Shown piece by piece: positions 24,495-33,402 of a stretch of 64,000 nucleotides of DNA. Made by a program: the position numbers and the translations under genes. Positions within the stretch are counted from its first letter, which is position 1. Each line of letters opens with the position of its first letter. The notes beneath the pieces are model-generated. The model was not told the origin of the DNA, searched no databases, and saw only the letters and a program-made list of their open reading frames with translations. This DNA is from Curtobacterium sp. 9128 (GTDB lineage: Bacteria > Actinomycetota > Actinomycetes > Actinomycetales > Microbacteriaceae): the NCBI RefSeq assembly GCF_007673775.1, contig NZ_VEAF01000001.1:624263-688262 (forward strand), given 5' to 3'.

Positions 24495-25331
24495 GTGAGT
24501 GCGTACCTCGGGGTGGACCTGGCCTGGGGCCTCGGGTCCGACCGACGTCCAGCGAACGAGACCGGGCTCGCCGTGCTCGACGACCGCGGAGCCGTCCTCG
24601 ACGCGGGATGGGCGCGCGGTGTCGACGCCGTCACCACGTGGATCGAACAGCACCTCGGGCCTCGGACCCTCATCGCCGTGGACGCTTCCCTCGTGGTGAC
24701 GAACCCGACCGGCATCCGCGAGGCGGAACGCCAGGTCGGGCAGCGCTACGGCCGTTGGAAGGTCGCCGCGAACCCCACGAACCTCGCCTCCGCGGCGAGC
24801 GCCGGCGCACGGCTCCTCGACCGGCTGACCGCGCTCGGCGTCACCTACGTCTCGGACACGGACGCCATGCGCGCCCGATCGGGACCGGCCGTCTTCGAGT
24901 GCTACCCGTACACGACGCTCGTCGGTGTCGAGGAGCTCGGCTACGACGTCGAACGTCCCCGGTACAAGCGACTCGACACCACCGTCCCCGCGGCCAACGC
25001 GAGGGCGCGGCGTGCGGACGCGTTCGACGACCTGGTCCGCCGGCTCCGTCAGACCCCGCTCGACCCACCGCTGGTGCTCGACCCGCACCCGCTGACCGCG
25101 GCGCTCGCCGAGCCCTCCGGCATCCACGGTCCGACGCACAAGCACCGTGAGGACCTGCTCGACGGGGTGCTCTGCGCCTGGACCGCCGCGTTCTGGGAGC
25201 GGCACGGCGATGCGCGTGTGCAGGTGCTCGGCAGCGACGAGGACCTGCCGGCGGACCCCGTCGACCGGCAGGGGCGCAGACCGGTCGTCGTGACGCCGGC
25301 GCGCCCGTCGCAGCGCCGTGCCCGCGGCTAG
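24495..25331 (+). CDS. DUF429 family protein (RNase H-like fold)
   Basis: A 278-residue protein with a GVDLAWG N-terminal strand, IAVDASLVVTNPTG and FECYPYTTLVG segments and a terminal DGVLCAWTAAFW helix, matching the DUF429 family, predicted to have an RNase H-like nuclease fold with acidic residues at these positions. The start is the GTG at 24495. It is divergent from the polymerase gene by 36 bases and upstream of the glycosyltransferase by 10 bases. Confidence 0.72.
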   Translation: MSAYLGVDLAWGLGSDRRPANETGLAVLDDRGAVLDAGWARGVDAVTTWIEQHLGPRTLIAVDASLVVTNPTGIREAERQVGQRYGRWKVAANPTNLASAASAGARLLDRLTALGVTYVSDTDAMRARSGPAVFECYPYTTLVGVEELGYDVERPRYKRLDTTVPAANARARRADAFDDLVRRLRQTPLDPPLVLDPHPLTAALAEPSGIHGPTHKHREDLLDGVLCAWTAAFWERHGDARVQVLGSDEDLPADPVDRQGRRPVVVTPARPSQRRARG

Positions 25332-25341
25332 GCTTGCCGGC

Positions 25342-26544
25342 GTGAGCACCACCGTCGAACCACTGCGCATCGGGTTGGTCTCGCTGCACACCTCCCCCGG
25401 CGACGAGCCGGGTTCCGGCGAGGTCGGCGGCATGAACGTCGTCGTCCGGCACCAGGCCGAAGCACTCGCCGACCGCGGCCACCACGTGGAGATCGTCACG
25501 AGACGGTCCTCGCCCACGCAGCCGGACTCGGTGTCGCTGGTGCCGGGGGTGTGCCTGCGGTTCCTGTCCGCCGGTCCTGCCGCGCCGGTCCCGAAGGGCG
25601 AGCACGACGCCTTCATCGAGCCGTTCCGCCGCGGACTCGAAGCACTCGGGCCGTTCGACGTCCTGCACGCACACCACTGGTTCTCCGGTGCCGCTGCACT
25701 CCCCGTCGCACGACAGCGTGGCATCCCGCACGTGCAGTCGTTCCACTCGATCGCGGCCGCGTCGACCACGCCGCTGTCCGAGGGGGAACGGCCGGAGTCC
25801 TCGGGACGGATGGCCGGCGAGGCGATGCTCGCCCGCGACTCCGACGCGGTCGTCGTCGTCAGCGAGGCGGAGGCGGACACCGTCCGGACCCGGCTCGGCG
25901 GCGACCCGGACCGCCTGTGGATCGTCCCGCCGGGCGTCGACGGCTCGGTCTTCCGCCCGGCCGCCGTCGGGGCTCGTCGTGCCGACGTGCCGTACGTCGT
26001 CGCGGCGGCGCGGGTGCAGCCGCTCAAGGGTCTCGACCTGGCGATCGAGGCCATCGCCGGCATCAGCGAGGCGGTCCGACCGACCCTCGTCATCGCCGGG
26101 GACTCCTCGAGCGAGGCCGGTGACCACCTCGCCGAGCTCCGTCGACTGGCCGCAGCGCACGGCATCGCAGACCGGGTGACGTTCATCGGTCCGCAGTCCC
26201 GCGCCGACCTGGCGTTCCTGTTCCGCGGTGCGGCGGCGGTGCTCGTGCCGTCGCACTCCGAGACGTACGGGCTCGTCGCCCTCGAGGGTTCCGCCTCCGG
26301 GGTCCCCGTCGTGGCCGCTGCGGCCGGGGGTCTCCGCGAGGCCGTCGTCGACGGCGAGACCGGGGTCGTGCTCGAGTCGCGGTCGCCGGCGGTCTGGGCC
26401 GCGGAGATCGAACGCATCCTGACCGAGCCCGAGTACGCCGCGGCGCTGTCCGCGGCGGGGCGTGAGCACGCGGAACGCCTCAGCTGGGAGCGGTCCGCGA
26501 TCGGGCTCGAGCAGGTGTACCGCCGGGTCCTCGGGCGCCCGTGA
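25342..26544 (+). CDS. GT4 glycosyltransferase, MshA-like
   Basis: A 400-residue GT-B transferase. The N-terminal sequence LHTSPGDEPGSGEVGGMNVV resembles the substrate loop of MshA, the first enzyme of mycothiol synthesis; the donor-binding EX7E motif appears in SHSETYGLVALEGSASGVPV. The GTG at 25342 gives a family-like start. It could be MshA itself or a paralogous sugar transferase; the surrounding genes are not mycothiol genes, so the assignment stays at family level. Its stop overlaps the next start (GTGA). Confidence 0.8.
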   Translation: MSTTVEPLRIGLVSLHTSPGDEPGSGEVGGMNVVVRHQAEALADRGHHVEIVTRRSSPTQPDSVSLVPGVCLRFLSAGPAAPVPKGEHDAFIEPFRRGLEALGPFDVLHAHHWFSGAAALPVARQRGIPHVQSFHSIAAASTTPLSEGERPESSGRMAGEAMLARDSDAVVVVSEAEADTVRTRLGGDPDRLWIVPPGVDGSVFRPAAVGARRADVPYVVAAARVQPLKGLDLAIEAIAGISEAVRPTLVIAGDSSSEAGDHLAELRRLAAAHGIADRVTFIGPQSRADLAFLFRGAAAVLVPSHSETYGLVALEGSASGVPVVAAAAGGLREAVVDGETGVVLESRSPAVWAAEIERILTEPEYAAALSAAGREHAERLSWERSAIGLEQVYRRVLGRP

Positions 26545-27137
26545 CCGCCGTCGACCTCGGGGCGTTCTGGGCGGCACTCGATGCGGTCCCCGTCGAGGAC
26601 GGTGCCGAGGCGCTCTACGACACCGCCTCGGCCGAGGGACGTCTGCGCCGCGCGAACCTGCGGCACTACCTGGAGACCGTCGGCCAGGACGCCGACACCC
26701 TGCTCGTCGCCGAGGCACCGGGCTGGCGGGGCATGACGAACACGGGCGTGCCGTTCACGAGCATGCGCGAGCTCGGCGCCGACTACGCCGTACCGCCGGA
26801 GCCCACCGCGCCGTGGGAGGCGTCGTCCCGCGTGGTGCACGCGGCGCTCGCCGACTGGCACGGACCACTCCCGGTGGCGTGGGCGATCGTCCCGCACCAC
26901 CCGTTCGTCGCCCCGGACCGGCTGACGAACCGCACGCCGCGGCCGTCGGAGGTCCGCGCAGGCGCCCCGGTCGCGCTCGCGCTGCTCGAGGCCGTCGGCG
27001 CGTCCCGGGTGGTCGCCGTCGGCCGGAAGGCACAGGGCGCGCTGGCGTCGGCCGGCATCGACGCGATCGCCGTCCGGCATCCTGCGCAGGGCGGCGCCAC
27101 GCAGTTCACCGAGCAGCTCCGCGCGCTCTCGCGCTGA
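26541..27137 (+). CDS. Uracil-DNA glycosylase-like protein
   Basis: A 198-residue protein with the uracil-DNA glycosylase superfamily scaffold: motif 1-like LLVAEAPGWRGMTNTGVPFT (about residues 54-73) and a C-terminal His motif VRHPAQGGA near residue 180. It resembles the broad family 4/5-like group, predicted to remove damaged bases or bind them. Start GTG overlaps the glycosyltransferase stop by four bases. Together with the ligase and polymerase upstream it adds to a local concentration of DNA-repair genes. Confidence 0.75.
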   Translation: MTAVDLGAFWAALDAVPVEDGAEALYDTASAEGRLRRANLRHYLETVGQDADTLLVAEAPGWRGMTNTGVPFTSMRELGADYAVPPEPTAPWEASSRVVHAALADWHGPLPVAWAIVPHHPFVAPDRLTNRTPRPSEVRAGAPVALALLEAVGASRVVAVGRKAQGALASAGIDAIAVRHPAQGGATQFTEQLRALSR

Positions 27138-27141
27138 CGGG

Positions 27142-27570
27142 TCAGGCGGACTGGACCTCGATGCCCTTCGCGGTGAGCGCCTCGGCGACGTGCGCGGGGA
27201 GCCTGGTCGTGGTGAACACGGTCGCGAGCGCCGGCAGGTCGAGGACGTCGTCCCAGTTCTGCGGGTCGTACCGGTCGTCGGAACCGTCCCAGCCGGGGTG
27301 GAGGTCCTGCAGGATCTCCAGGTCGGGGTCCACCGTGATCTCGGTGACGAGGGCGAGCTGGGACGGCAGCAGCTCGAGGTCGTCGTAGTACTCGCGTGCT
27401 CGGTCGTCCTGCCCCTCGACGTCGAGGTCCTCGTCGGACTCGTCGGCGGTGTCGCCGTCGTAGGGCTCGATGACGTCGAGGTCGTAGCAGAGCACGTCGA
27501 GCACGAGCAGCTTCGCGTTGAAGTCAGCGAACTCGACGGGTTCCTCGGTGGTGTTCGAGTCGTCGTACAT
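27142..27570 (-). CDS. Acidic hypothetical protein (142 aa)
   Basis: Strongly acidic protein with Asp/Glu-rich region DTADESDEDLDVEGQDDRAR and a hydrophobic core segment (FNAKLLVLDVLCYDLDVI). No signal peptide or membrane span. No function can be assigned. It is convergent with the glycosylase-like gene, four bases apart, and divergent from the amino-acid permease. Confidence 0.65.
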   Translation of the reverse strand: MYDDSNTTEEPVEFADFNAKLLVLDVLCYDLDVIEPYDGDTADESDEDLDVEGQDDRAREYYDDLELLPSQLALVTEITVDPDLEILQDLHPGWDGSDDRYDPQNWDDVLDLPALATVFTTTRLPAHVAEALTAKGIEVQSA

Positions 27571-27695
27571 GCAGCGGATCGTATCCGCGGCGCCTCGTGA
27601 CCGTCCGGTTTCGGCGAGGACACGGTCGTGTTGCGTTCGTGGCCGATCTCCCTGTGAGGGTGGACAGGAACGCCCCGGTCGGGCGAGGGTGGAGC

Positions 27696-29144
27696 ATGAC
27701 CACCACGAACACCGAGACCCCGAAGCAGGACCAGCCGGCGCTCCGACGGGTCTTGGGCCCGAAGCTCCTGCTGCTGTTCATCGTCGGCGACATCCTCGGC
27801 ACCGGCGTCTACGCGCTCACCGGGCAGGTCGCCGCCGAGGTGGGCGGGGCCGCGTGGCTCCCGTTCCTCATCGCGTTCGCCGTCGCACTGCTCACGGCGT
27901 TCTCGTACCTGGAGCTCGTGACGAAGTACCCGCAGACCGCTGGTGCGGCGTTGTACGTGCACAAGGCGTTCGGCGTCCACTTCGTCACCTTCATCGTGAC
28001 GTTCATCGTGATGTGTTCCGGGATCACGTCGGCGTCCACGGCGTCGCGTGCGTTCGCGGCGAACCTCGGCGCCGGGTTCGGCCTGGAGCTGCCGAACGCG
28101 GCCGTGATGCTCATCGCGATGGGCTTCATGCTCGCGGTGATGGCGATCAACTTCCGCGGCGTCAGCGAGAGCGTCAAGACGAACGTGGTGCTGACGCTCG
28201 TCGAGCTCAGTGGTCTGGTGATGGTGATCCTCATCGGGTTCTGGGCGATGGCCGGCGGGAACGCCGACTTCTCGCGCGTGGTGATGTTCGAGACACCCGA
28301 GGACAAGGGGCTGCTGCTGTCGGTGTCCACGGCGACGTCGTTGGCGTTCTTCGCGATGGTCGGGTTCGAGGACTCGGTGAACATGGCCGAGGAGACGAAG
28401 GACCCCTCGCGCATCTTCCCGAAGGTGATGCTGACCGGCCTCGGGATCACCGCCGTCATCTACGTGCTCGTGTCGATCTGCGCGGTGGCCGTCGTCCCGA
28501 TCGGCGAGCTCGCGGGCAACGAGACGCCCCTCGTCACCGTGGTGCAGACCGCCGCACCGGACTTCCCGATCGCGGACCTGCTGCCGTTCATCTCGATGTT
28601 CGCCGTCGCCAACACCGCGCTGATCAACATGATGATGGCGTCGCGGCTGCTCTACGGCATGAGCAAGCAGGGTGTGCTGCCCGGGTTCCTGGCGAAGGTC
28701 TCCGCGACGCGCCGCACCCCGTCCACCGCGATCGTGTTCACCACGCTCATCTCGCTCGCCCTGATCGGTTGGGTGTCGCTCAGCCCGGACTCCCCCATCG
28801 TGGTCGTGCTCGGCGGCACCACGTCGCTGCTCCTGCTGTCCGTGTTCGCCGTCGTGAACGCGGCCGTGCTCGTCCTGCGCCGCGACCGGGTGGACCACCG
28901 GCACTTCCGGGCCGGGGTGGTCATCCCGGTGATCGGGGTCGTCACCTGCCTGTGGTTGGTCCTGCCGTTCTCGTCCGGTCGTGACGTCGAGCAGTACCAG
29001 ATCGCCGGCGGGCTGCTCGGCCTCGGGGTCCTGCTGTGGATCGTGACGTGGTTCACCCACGGGCGGAAGCAGGCCGACAAGGCGCCGACGGGCGTGGTCA
29101 CGGAGCCGACCGCGGTGGTGCACGAGGACGACCGGCGGAGCTGA
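27696..29144 (+). CDS. APC-superfamily amino-acid permease
   Basis: A 482-residue permease with about 12 membrane segments. The first helix carries the LeuT-fold unwound region (FIVGDILGTGVYALTGQVAA) and helix 6 holds FFAMVGFEDSVNMAEETKDP, both typical of cationic or general amino-acid permeases of the APC family. The ATG at 27696 follows GGTGGAG. Substrate not assignable. A second APC permease gene, carrying an in-frame stop, lies 2.8 kb downstream. Confidence 0.88.
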   Translation: MTTTNTETPKQDQPALRRVLGPKLLLLFIVGDILGTGVYALTGQVAAEVGGAAWLPFLIAFAVALLTAFSYLELVTKYPQTAGAALYVHKAFGVHFVTFIVTFIVMCSGITSASTASRAFAANLGAGFGLELPNAAVMLIAMGFMLAVMAINFRGVSESVKTNVVLTLVELSGLVMVILIGFWAMAGGNADFSRVVMFETPEDKGLLLSVSTATSLAFFAMVGFEDSVNMAEETKDPSRIFPKVMLTGLGITAVIYVLVSICAVAVVPIGELAGNETPLVTVVQTAAPDFPIADLLPFISMFAVANTALINMMMASRLLYGMSKQGVLPGFLAKVSATRRTPSTAIVFTTLISLALIGWVSLSPDSPIVVVLGGTTSLLLLSVFAVVNAAVLVLRRDRVDHRHFRAGVVIPVIGVVTCLWLVLPFSSGRDVEQYQIAGGLLGLGVLLWIVTWFTHGRKQADKAPTGVVTEPTAVVHEDDRRS

Positions 29145-29228
29145 CCCGAACGGGGGCGTGTCCGGGCGCCGTGCTTCCCAGCTCGCTCTCGTACCCTCGT
29201 CGTGGCACCCGGACGAGAGGACCCTGGC

Positions 29229-29849
29229 ATGCACCGCGTCGGCATCACCCTGGCGTCCGTGTTCGGTGCCGGGATCGTCGCCGTCGGGATCGGCGTGGTC
29301 GTGCTCGTCGTGATCGCCGTGAACTCGCTGTCCGGCCTCGGCAGTGGTGCGCCCACCCCGCAGGCGGTGACCTGCCCGGCCGCGGCGACCAGGACGGTCA
29401 GCGGGATCGCCGTCCCCGAGGGGCCCGTCGCCGGCTTCTGCCAGGAGCGCCTCGTCAACGCGGCGGCGGTCATCGCGGCGGCGCGGACGCTCGGCATCGG
29501 CCCGCACACGCAGGCCGTCGGCGTGATGACCGCGATCGGTGAGTCCGGCCTGCAGAACCTGGACCACGGTGACGCCGCCGGTCCGGACAGCCGCGGTCTG
29601 TTCCAGCAGCGCGACAACGGCGCGTGGGGCACGTACGAGCAGCGCATGGACCCGTACACGGCCGCGTCGATGTTCTACGCGAAGCTCGTCAAGGTGCCCG
29701 GCTGGAAGACCATGACGCCGACGCAGATGGCGCACGCGGTGCAGGTGAACGCCGACCCGGAGCACTACACGAAGTTCTGGCCAGAGGCGAAGCAGGTCGT
29801 CGAGGGCCTGACCGGCGAGACCGTTCCGGACACGGCGCCGCAGGGCTGA
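29229..29849 (+). CDS. Membrane-anchored lysozyme/transglycosylase-like protein
   Basis: 206 residues with an N-terminal membrane helix (about residues 7-32) and an external domain. The segment GVMTAIGESGLQNLDHGDAA contains the Glu expected as catalytic acid in lytic transglycosylase-like folds, followed by DSRGLFQQRDNGAWGTYEQR and an MDPYTAASMFYAKL motif common in actinobacterial peptidoglycan-active proteins. It probably acts on peptidoglycan. ATG 29229 is chosen over an upstream GTG because the membrane segment then starts close to the N terminus. Confidence 0.75.
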   Translation: MHRVGITLASVFGAGIVAVGIGVVVLVVIAVNSLSGLGSGAPTPQAVTCPAAATRTVSGIAVPEGPVAGFCQERLVNAAAVIAAARTLGIGPHTQAVGVMTAIGESGLQNLDHGDAAGPDSRGLFQQRDNGAWGTYEQRMDPYTAASMFYAKLVKVPGWKTMTPTQMAHAVQVNADPEHYTKFWPEAKQVVEGLTGETVPDTAPQG

Positions 29850-29875
29850 CCCCGCCGGCGGGAGCACGGCGGCCA

Positions 29876-30313
29876 TCAGGCCACGGCCTCGGTCACCTCG
29901 TCGTCGTCGAGCTCGACCAGGGCGGCGCCGGCGTCGTGCAGGACGACCTGCCCGCGGAGCCGCACGTGGTGCTCGTCGAGGGCGCAGGCCATCGCGTCGA
30001 CCCATTCCCAGTCGACCGGGTACACGTCCCGCGAGCCGGGACGTTCCCACGCCAGGACGACCTCGGCTGCGTCGACCTGCTGGACGACGTCGGCGACGAG
30101 GGCGGCGAAGTCCTCGACGTGGTCGTCGGGCTGGTACGGCAGGTCGGCGATCGGGACGACCAGTCGGATCGGCACGGCGTCCGCGGCGAGGAACAGCACC
30201 CAGCACTGTCGTCGCAGCGGGCGTTCGAGGAGGGCGACGACGAGGTCAACGACGTCGTCATCGGTACGGACTGTGGTTCGCTCGAGTCGGTCGAGCACAT
30301 CGGTGTCTGGCAT
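29876..30313 (-). CDS. Hypothetical protein (145 aa)
   Basis: A soluble protein starting MPDTDVLDRLERTTVRTDDD, rich in Asp and Val, with a C-terminal VDWEWVDAMACALDEHHVRL segment. Alternating beta-alpha pattern, no membrane span. ATG 30313 with TGGAG upstream is preferred over a longer Arg-rich start. No recognised family. A perfect hairpin lies immediately upstream. Confidence 0.6.
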   Translation of the reverse strand: MPDTDVLDRLERTTVRTDDDVVDLVVALLERPLRRQCWVLFLAADAVPIRLVVPIADLPYQPDDHVEDFAALVADVVQQVDAAEVVLAWERPGSRDVYPVDWEWVDAMACALDEHHVRLRGQVVLHDAGAALVELDDDEVTEAVA

Positions 30314-30325
30314 GGCTCCACGCTG

Positions 30326-30347
30326 CCGGAGGCCGCGCGGCCTCCGG
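30326..30347. terminator. 22-bp perfect palindrome between same-strand genes
   Basis: Arms of 11 bases with no spacer (CCGGAGGCCGC and its complement). It lies downstream of the minus-strand membrane-protein operon (stop at 30408) and upstream of the hypothetical gene starting at 30313, fitting a terminator for the former. Confidence 0.5.
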
Positions 30348-30407
30348 GCTCCACGGGGCGTCATCGTGGACACGCCACCGCAGACCGCACCCTGTGGAGG
30401 AACGACC

Positions 30408-30878
30408 TCAGATGCCGTGCGTGACCGCGGACCCCATCAGCAGCAGAGCGGCGGAGAACACCGCGACGACGGCGACCAGCCCGGCGAGCGCGATCGGCCA
30501 CGCGAGACGCCGACGCGCCATCCGCACGACGGCGAACAGGACCGCGAGCACGACCACGAGTGCGACGACCACCGGTCCGGCGTAGACGACCAGACCGCCG
30601 AGCGTGACGTCGCACCGGTTCCCGGGGGCGGAGCACGAGTGGAACGCGAGCGAGAGGAACACGATGCCCCACCCCGCGGCCACCGCGACCGCCGTCGTGA
30701 TCGTCAGCAGGGCGATGGCGGCGACCAGGTCGGCGACGCGACGACCGCCGACCAGCGGGCGCCGAGCCTCCCGGCCCGTGGACGCGCTTCTGGCCGGACG
30801 CGGCCCGTCCGTGCCGGGCACTGACGAACGCGAGCCGGCCGCGCCCGCATGCCCGGACGAACCGCTCCGTCCGGGCAT
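30408..30878 (-). CDS. Small membrane protein, three hydrophobic segments
   Basis: A 156-residue protein with a Gly/Arg/Ser-rich N-terminal tail and three hydrophobic stretches: LVAAIALLTITTAVAVAAGW, VYAGPVVVALVVVLAVLFAV and [21 protein letters not shown] loop between the first two contains two Cys (HSCSAPGNRC). ATG 30878 overlaps the stop of the DoxX-like gene by one base (TGATG), which decides the start. No function assigned. Confidence 0.65.
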   Translation of the reverse strand: MPGRSGSSGHAGAAGSRSSVPGTDGPRPARSASTGREARRPLVGGRRVADLVAAIALLTITTAVAVAAGWGIVFLSLAFHSCSAPGNRCDVTLGGLVVYAGPVVVALVVVLAVLFAVVRMARRRLAWPIALAGLVAVVAVFSAALLLMGSAVTHGI

Positions 30879-31264
30879 CAGGATCGCCGGCGAGGGGCGC
30901 CGCGCGTGGACCAGAGCGCCGCGGCGACGAGGAGCGGCTGGCCGAAGAGCCGCGCGATGCGCTTCTCGTCCGAGTCGAGCCCGAATGCGTCCCGACGGTT
31001 CAGCCACTGCGCGATGTTCCCCGGGAAGACCGCGACGAAGAACAGGGCCACCACCGTCCCCACGAACCGCCGACGCCGCGCGGCGAGGACCAGGGCGGAG
31101 CCGAGGCCGATCTCCGCGACGCCCGACGCCAGGACGGTGGTGTCGGTGTCGAGGGGCAGGGAATCCGGGACCTGGGCGCGGAAGTCCTGGCGCGCGAAGG
31201 TGAGGTGGCTCGTGCCGGCGAAGACCAGCGCGAGCCCGAGCAGGACACGGACGAACGAACGCAT
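30878..31264 (-). CDS. DoxX-family membrane protein
   Basis: A 128-residue protein with about four membrane segments, starting MRSFVRVLLGLALVFAGTSH, the opening of DoxX/DoxD-like proteins, and the ASGVAEIGLGSALVLAARRR segment. DoxX proteins are linked to thiosulfate/quinone or redox functions, and in actinobacteria to oxidant resistance, but substrates are rarely known. First gene of a two-gene minus-strand unit with the small membrane protein. Confidence 0.72.
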   Translation of the reverse strand: MRSFVRVLLGLALVFAGTSHLTFARQDFRAQVPDSLPLDTDTTVLASGVAEIGLGSALVLAARRRRFVGTVVALFFVAVFPGNIAQWLNRRDAFGLDSDEKRIARLFGQPLLVAAALWSTRGAPRRRS

Positions 31265-31354
31265 GACCCCAGCATGCCCGGTCCGGACGACGAGCGTGCG
31301 GGACCCCCTGCAGTGGTGCTCCCGGACGGTGCGGAGCCCCGGTACGGTCGGCTC

Positions 31355-31687
31355 ATGGCCTCACGGACACGCGACCACGAGCCGCCGGCTGCACCCGCTG
31401 CCGTCGCCGTGGTCCTCGGCGCCGTCACCCTGTACCTCGGCGCCGTGATCCCCGCGGAGGCGACGGTGCGCCACATGGTGCTGTGCGCCGTGTTCGGGAT
31501 CGTCGCGGTCCTGAGCGGCTGGCGGGCGATCGCGATCGCCGGCCGCCGGCGCGGGCCGCGCGCCTGGGCGTGGGTCGGGGTCGCCATCGCCGCCGTCGGC
31601 CTGGTCTCGTTCGGCTGGCAGGCGCTCGTGATCGCGACCGGCGGGGCGGTCCCGCCGCCGCCCTGGGCGCCCTACCTGACCCCCTGA
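31355..31687 (+). CDS. Small membrane protein (110 aa)
   Basis: Three hydrophobic segments (AVAVVLGAVTLYLGAVIPAE, VLCAVFGIVAVLSGWRAIAI, GVAIAAVGLVSFGWQALVIA), with a short polar N terminus and proline-rich end PPPPWAPYLTP. Function unknown; it looks like the DUF4190-type small membrane proteins common in Actinobacteria. ATG 31355 is the start closest to the first helix. Confidence 0.6.
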   Translation: MASRTRDHEPPAAPAAVAVVLGAVTLYLGAVIPAEATVRHMVLCAVFGIVAVLSGWRAIAIAGRRRGPRAWAWVGVAIAAVGLVSFGWQALVIATGGAVPPPPWAPYLTP

Positions 31688-31691
31688 CGGC

Positions 31692-31727
31692 CGGGAGGCC
31701 CGTGCCGGCCCCGACCCGTGCCTCCCG
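31692..31727. terminator. Hairpin after the small membrane protein gene
   Basis: CGGGAGGC (31692-31699) pairs with GCCTCCCG (31720-31727), with further GC pairing inside. The right side reads GTGCCTCCCGTCCGG, resembling both the 687-728 palindrome and the recurring 15-base motif. Confidence 0.5.
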
Positions 31728-31928
31728 TCCGGTGCGCCCTCCGCACCACGCGCACGTGCGCGCCGGGGCGACACGTGTTCGGTCGCGCGACTGCGCACTT
31801 GTCGTGACGACGAGCAGATCCCGGTGCACCGAGCCGATTCCGCTGCACCGGGGCGGGTCCTGCCGCGCCGCGCAGGACCGACCACGGTCAGGCTGACGCG
31901 CGTTGCGCGCAGGGTGCACCATGGCCGG

Positions 31929-33341
31929 GTGACAACGACGCCGCAGCCATCGCTCTTCCGCCGCAAGCCGATCGACCAGATCGACGACGAGACCGGGGGC
32001 GAGGACGGCCTGAAACGGCACCTCGGGCTCTGGCAGCTCACCGCGATCGGCATCGGCGGCATCATCGGCGCCGGCATCTTCACCCTCGCCGGAACCGTCG
32101 CGCACGGCGTCGCCGGACCGGCCGTGCTCATCTCGTTCCTCGTCGCCGGGGTCGCCAGCGCCGCCGCAGCACTGTCGTACGCGGAGTTCGCCGGGATGAT
32201 CCCGAAGGCCGGCAGTGCCTACACGTACGGGTACGCGGTGCTCGGCGAGATCGTCGGGTGATTCATCGGCTGGGACCTGTTGCTCGAGTACACCGCGATC
32301 GTGGCGGTGGTCGCGATCGGCATCTCCGGCTACGTCGGGTTCCTCGTCGGACAGTTCGGCATCGACCTGCCCGCCTGGATGCTCGGTGCGCCGGGCACCG
32401 GTGACGGGCACGTGGTCGACGTCTTCGCGATCGTGCTCTGCCTGCTCACCGCGTTCGTGCTGACCCGCGGCATCCGGAGCGCCGCACGCTTCGAGTTCGT
32501 CGCCGTCGGCATCAAGGTCCTGCTCGTGGTGCTCATCGTCGTCCTCGGGGTGTTCCACATCAACAGCGCCAACTACGCGCCGTACTTCCCGTTCGGGTTC
32601 GGCGGCGTGATGACCGGCGCCGCGACGGTGTTCTTCGCCGTGTTCGGCTACGACGCGATGTCGACCGCCGCCGAGGAGTCCACCGACGCCCGGAAGCACA
32701 TGCCGAAGGCGATCCTGCTGTCCCTCGGCATCGCGATGGTGCTCTACGTCCTCGCGACCCTCGTGCTCACCGGCATGCAGAAGTACACCGACATCGACCC
32801 GGCATCGGGCTTCTCGTCGGCGTTCGCCTCCGTCGGACTCGGCGGTGTCGCGAACGTCATCGCGATCGGGGCCATCATCGGGATCGTCACCGTGCTCGTC
32901 ACCTTCATGCTCGGAGCGTCCCGCGTCTGGTTCTCGATGAGCCGCGACGGACTGATGCCGAAGTGGTTCGCCAAGACCGACCCGAAGCGTCACGTCCCCA
33001 CCCGGGTCACGTGGATCCTCGGGATCGCGTCGGCCGTGCTCGCCGGCGTACTGCCGATCGGCATCGTCGCCGAACTGACGAACATCGGGATCCTGCTCGC
33101 GTTCGTCGTGGTGTGCTCGGCGGTGATCGTGCTCCGCTACCGGCAGCCAGGACTCGACCGGCAGTTCCGGCTCCCCTTCATGCCCGTGGTCCCGGCGATC
33201 GGCGTCATCGCGTCGCTGTGGCTCGTCACGTTCCTGCAGTGGGAGACGTGGGTGCGCTTCGCGGTGTGGTTCGCGATCGGCCTCGGGGTGTACTTCGGGT
33301 ACTCGCGGAAGCACAGCAAGCTGGCGGCGGAGCAGCACTGA
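31929..33341 (+). pseudogene. APC-family amino-acid permease interrupted by an in-frame TGA
   Basis: The frame encodes a 12-span cationic-amino-acid-type permease of about 470 residues, from GTG 31929 to the stop at 33341: LTAIGIGGIIGAGIFTLAGT (helix 1), then GEIVG, a TGA at 32259-32261 (codon 111), then FIGWDLLLEYTAIVAVVAIG. Homologues normally have Trp at this place in the family pattern, so a single TGG to TGA change explains the stop. Everything downstream is intact, including FFAVFGYDAMSTAAEESTDA. It could be a recent pseudogene, a strain polymorphism, stop readthrough or a sequencing error. Confidence 0.8.
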
Positions 33342-33351
33342 CCCCGTCACG

Positions 33352-33388
33352 CAGGAGGCCCCCGACCGGTTCGGACGGGGGCCTCCTG
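33352..33388. terminator. Bidirectional terminator hairpin between convergent genes
   Basis: A perfect 13-bp stem (33352-33364 with 33376-33388) with an 11-base loop, between the permease stop (33341) and the carboxypeptidase stop (33403). Confidence 0.7.
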
Positions 33389-33402
33389 GCGGTGCGACGG
33401 AC

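Noticed and set aside
23436..30206. A 2256-residue minus-strand open frame
   Set aside because: It is antisense to several well-supported genes and arises from low stop-codon frequency at high G+C; only its last 340 residues (the polymerase) are real.
32259..32261. Selenocysteine at the in-frame TGA
   Set aside because: The position corresponds to Trp in a transporter helix, not a redox site, and no selenocysteine insertion element is evident; a TGG to TGA change is simpler.
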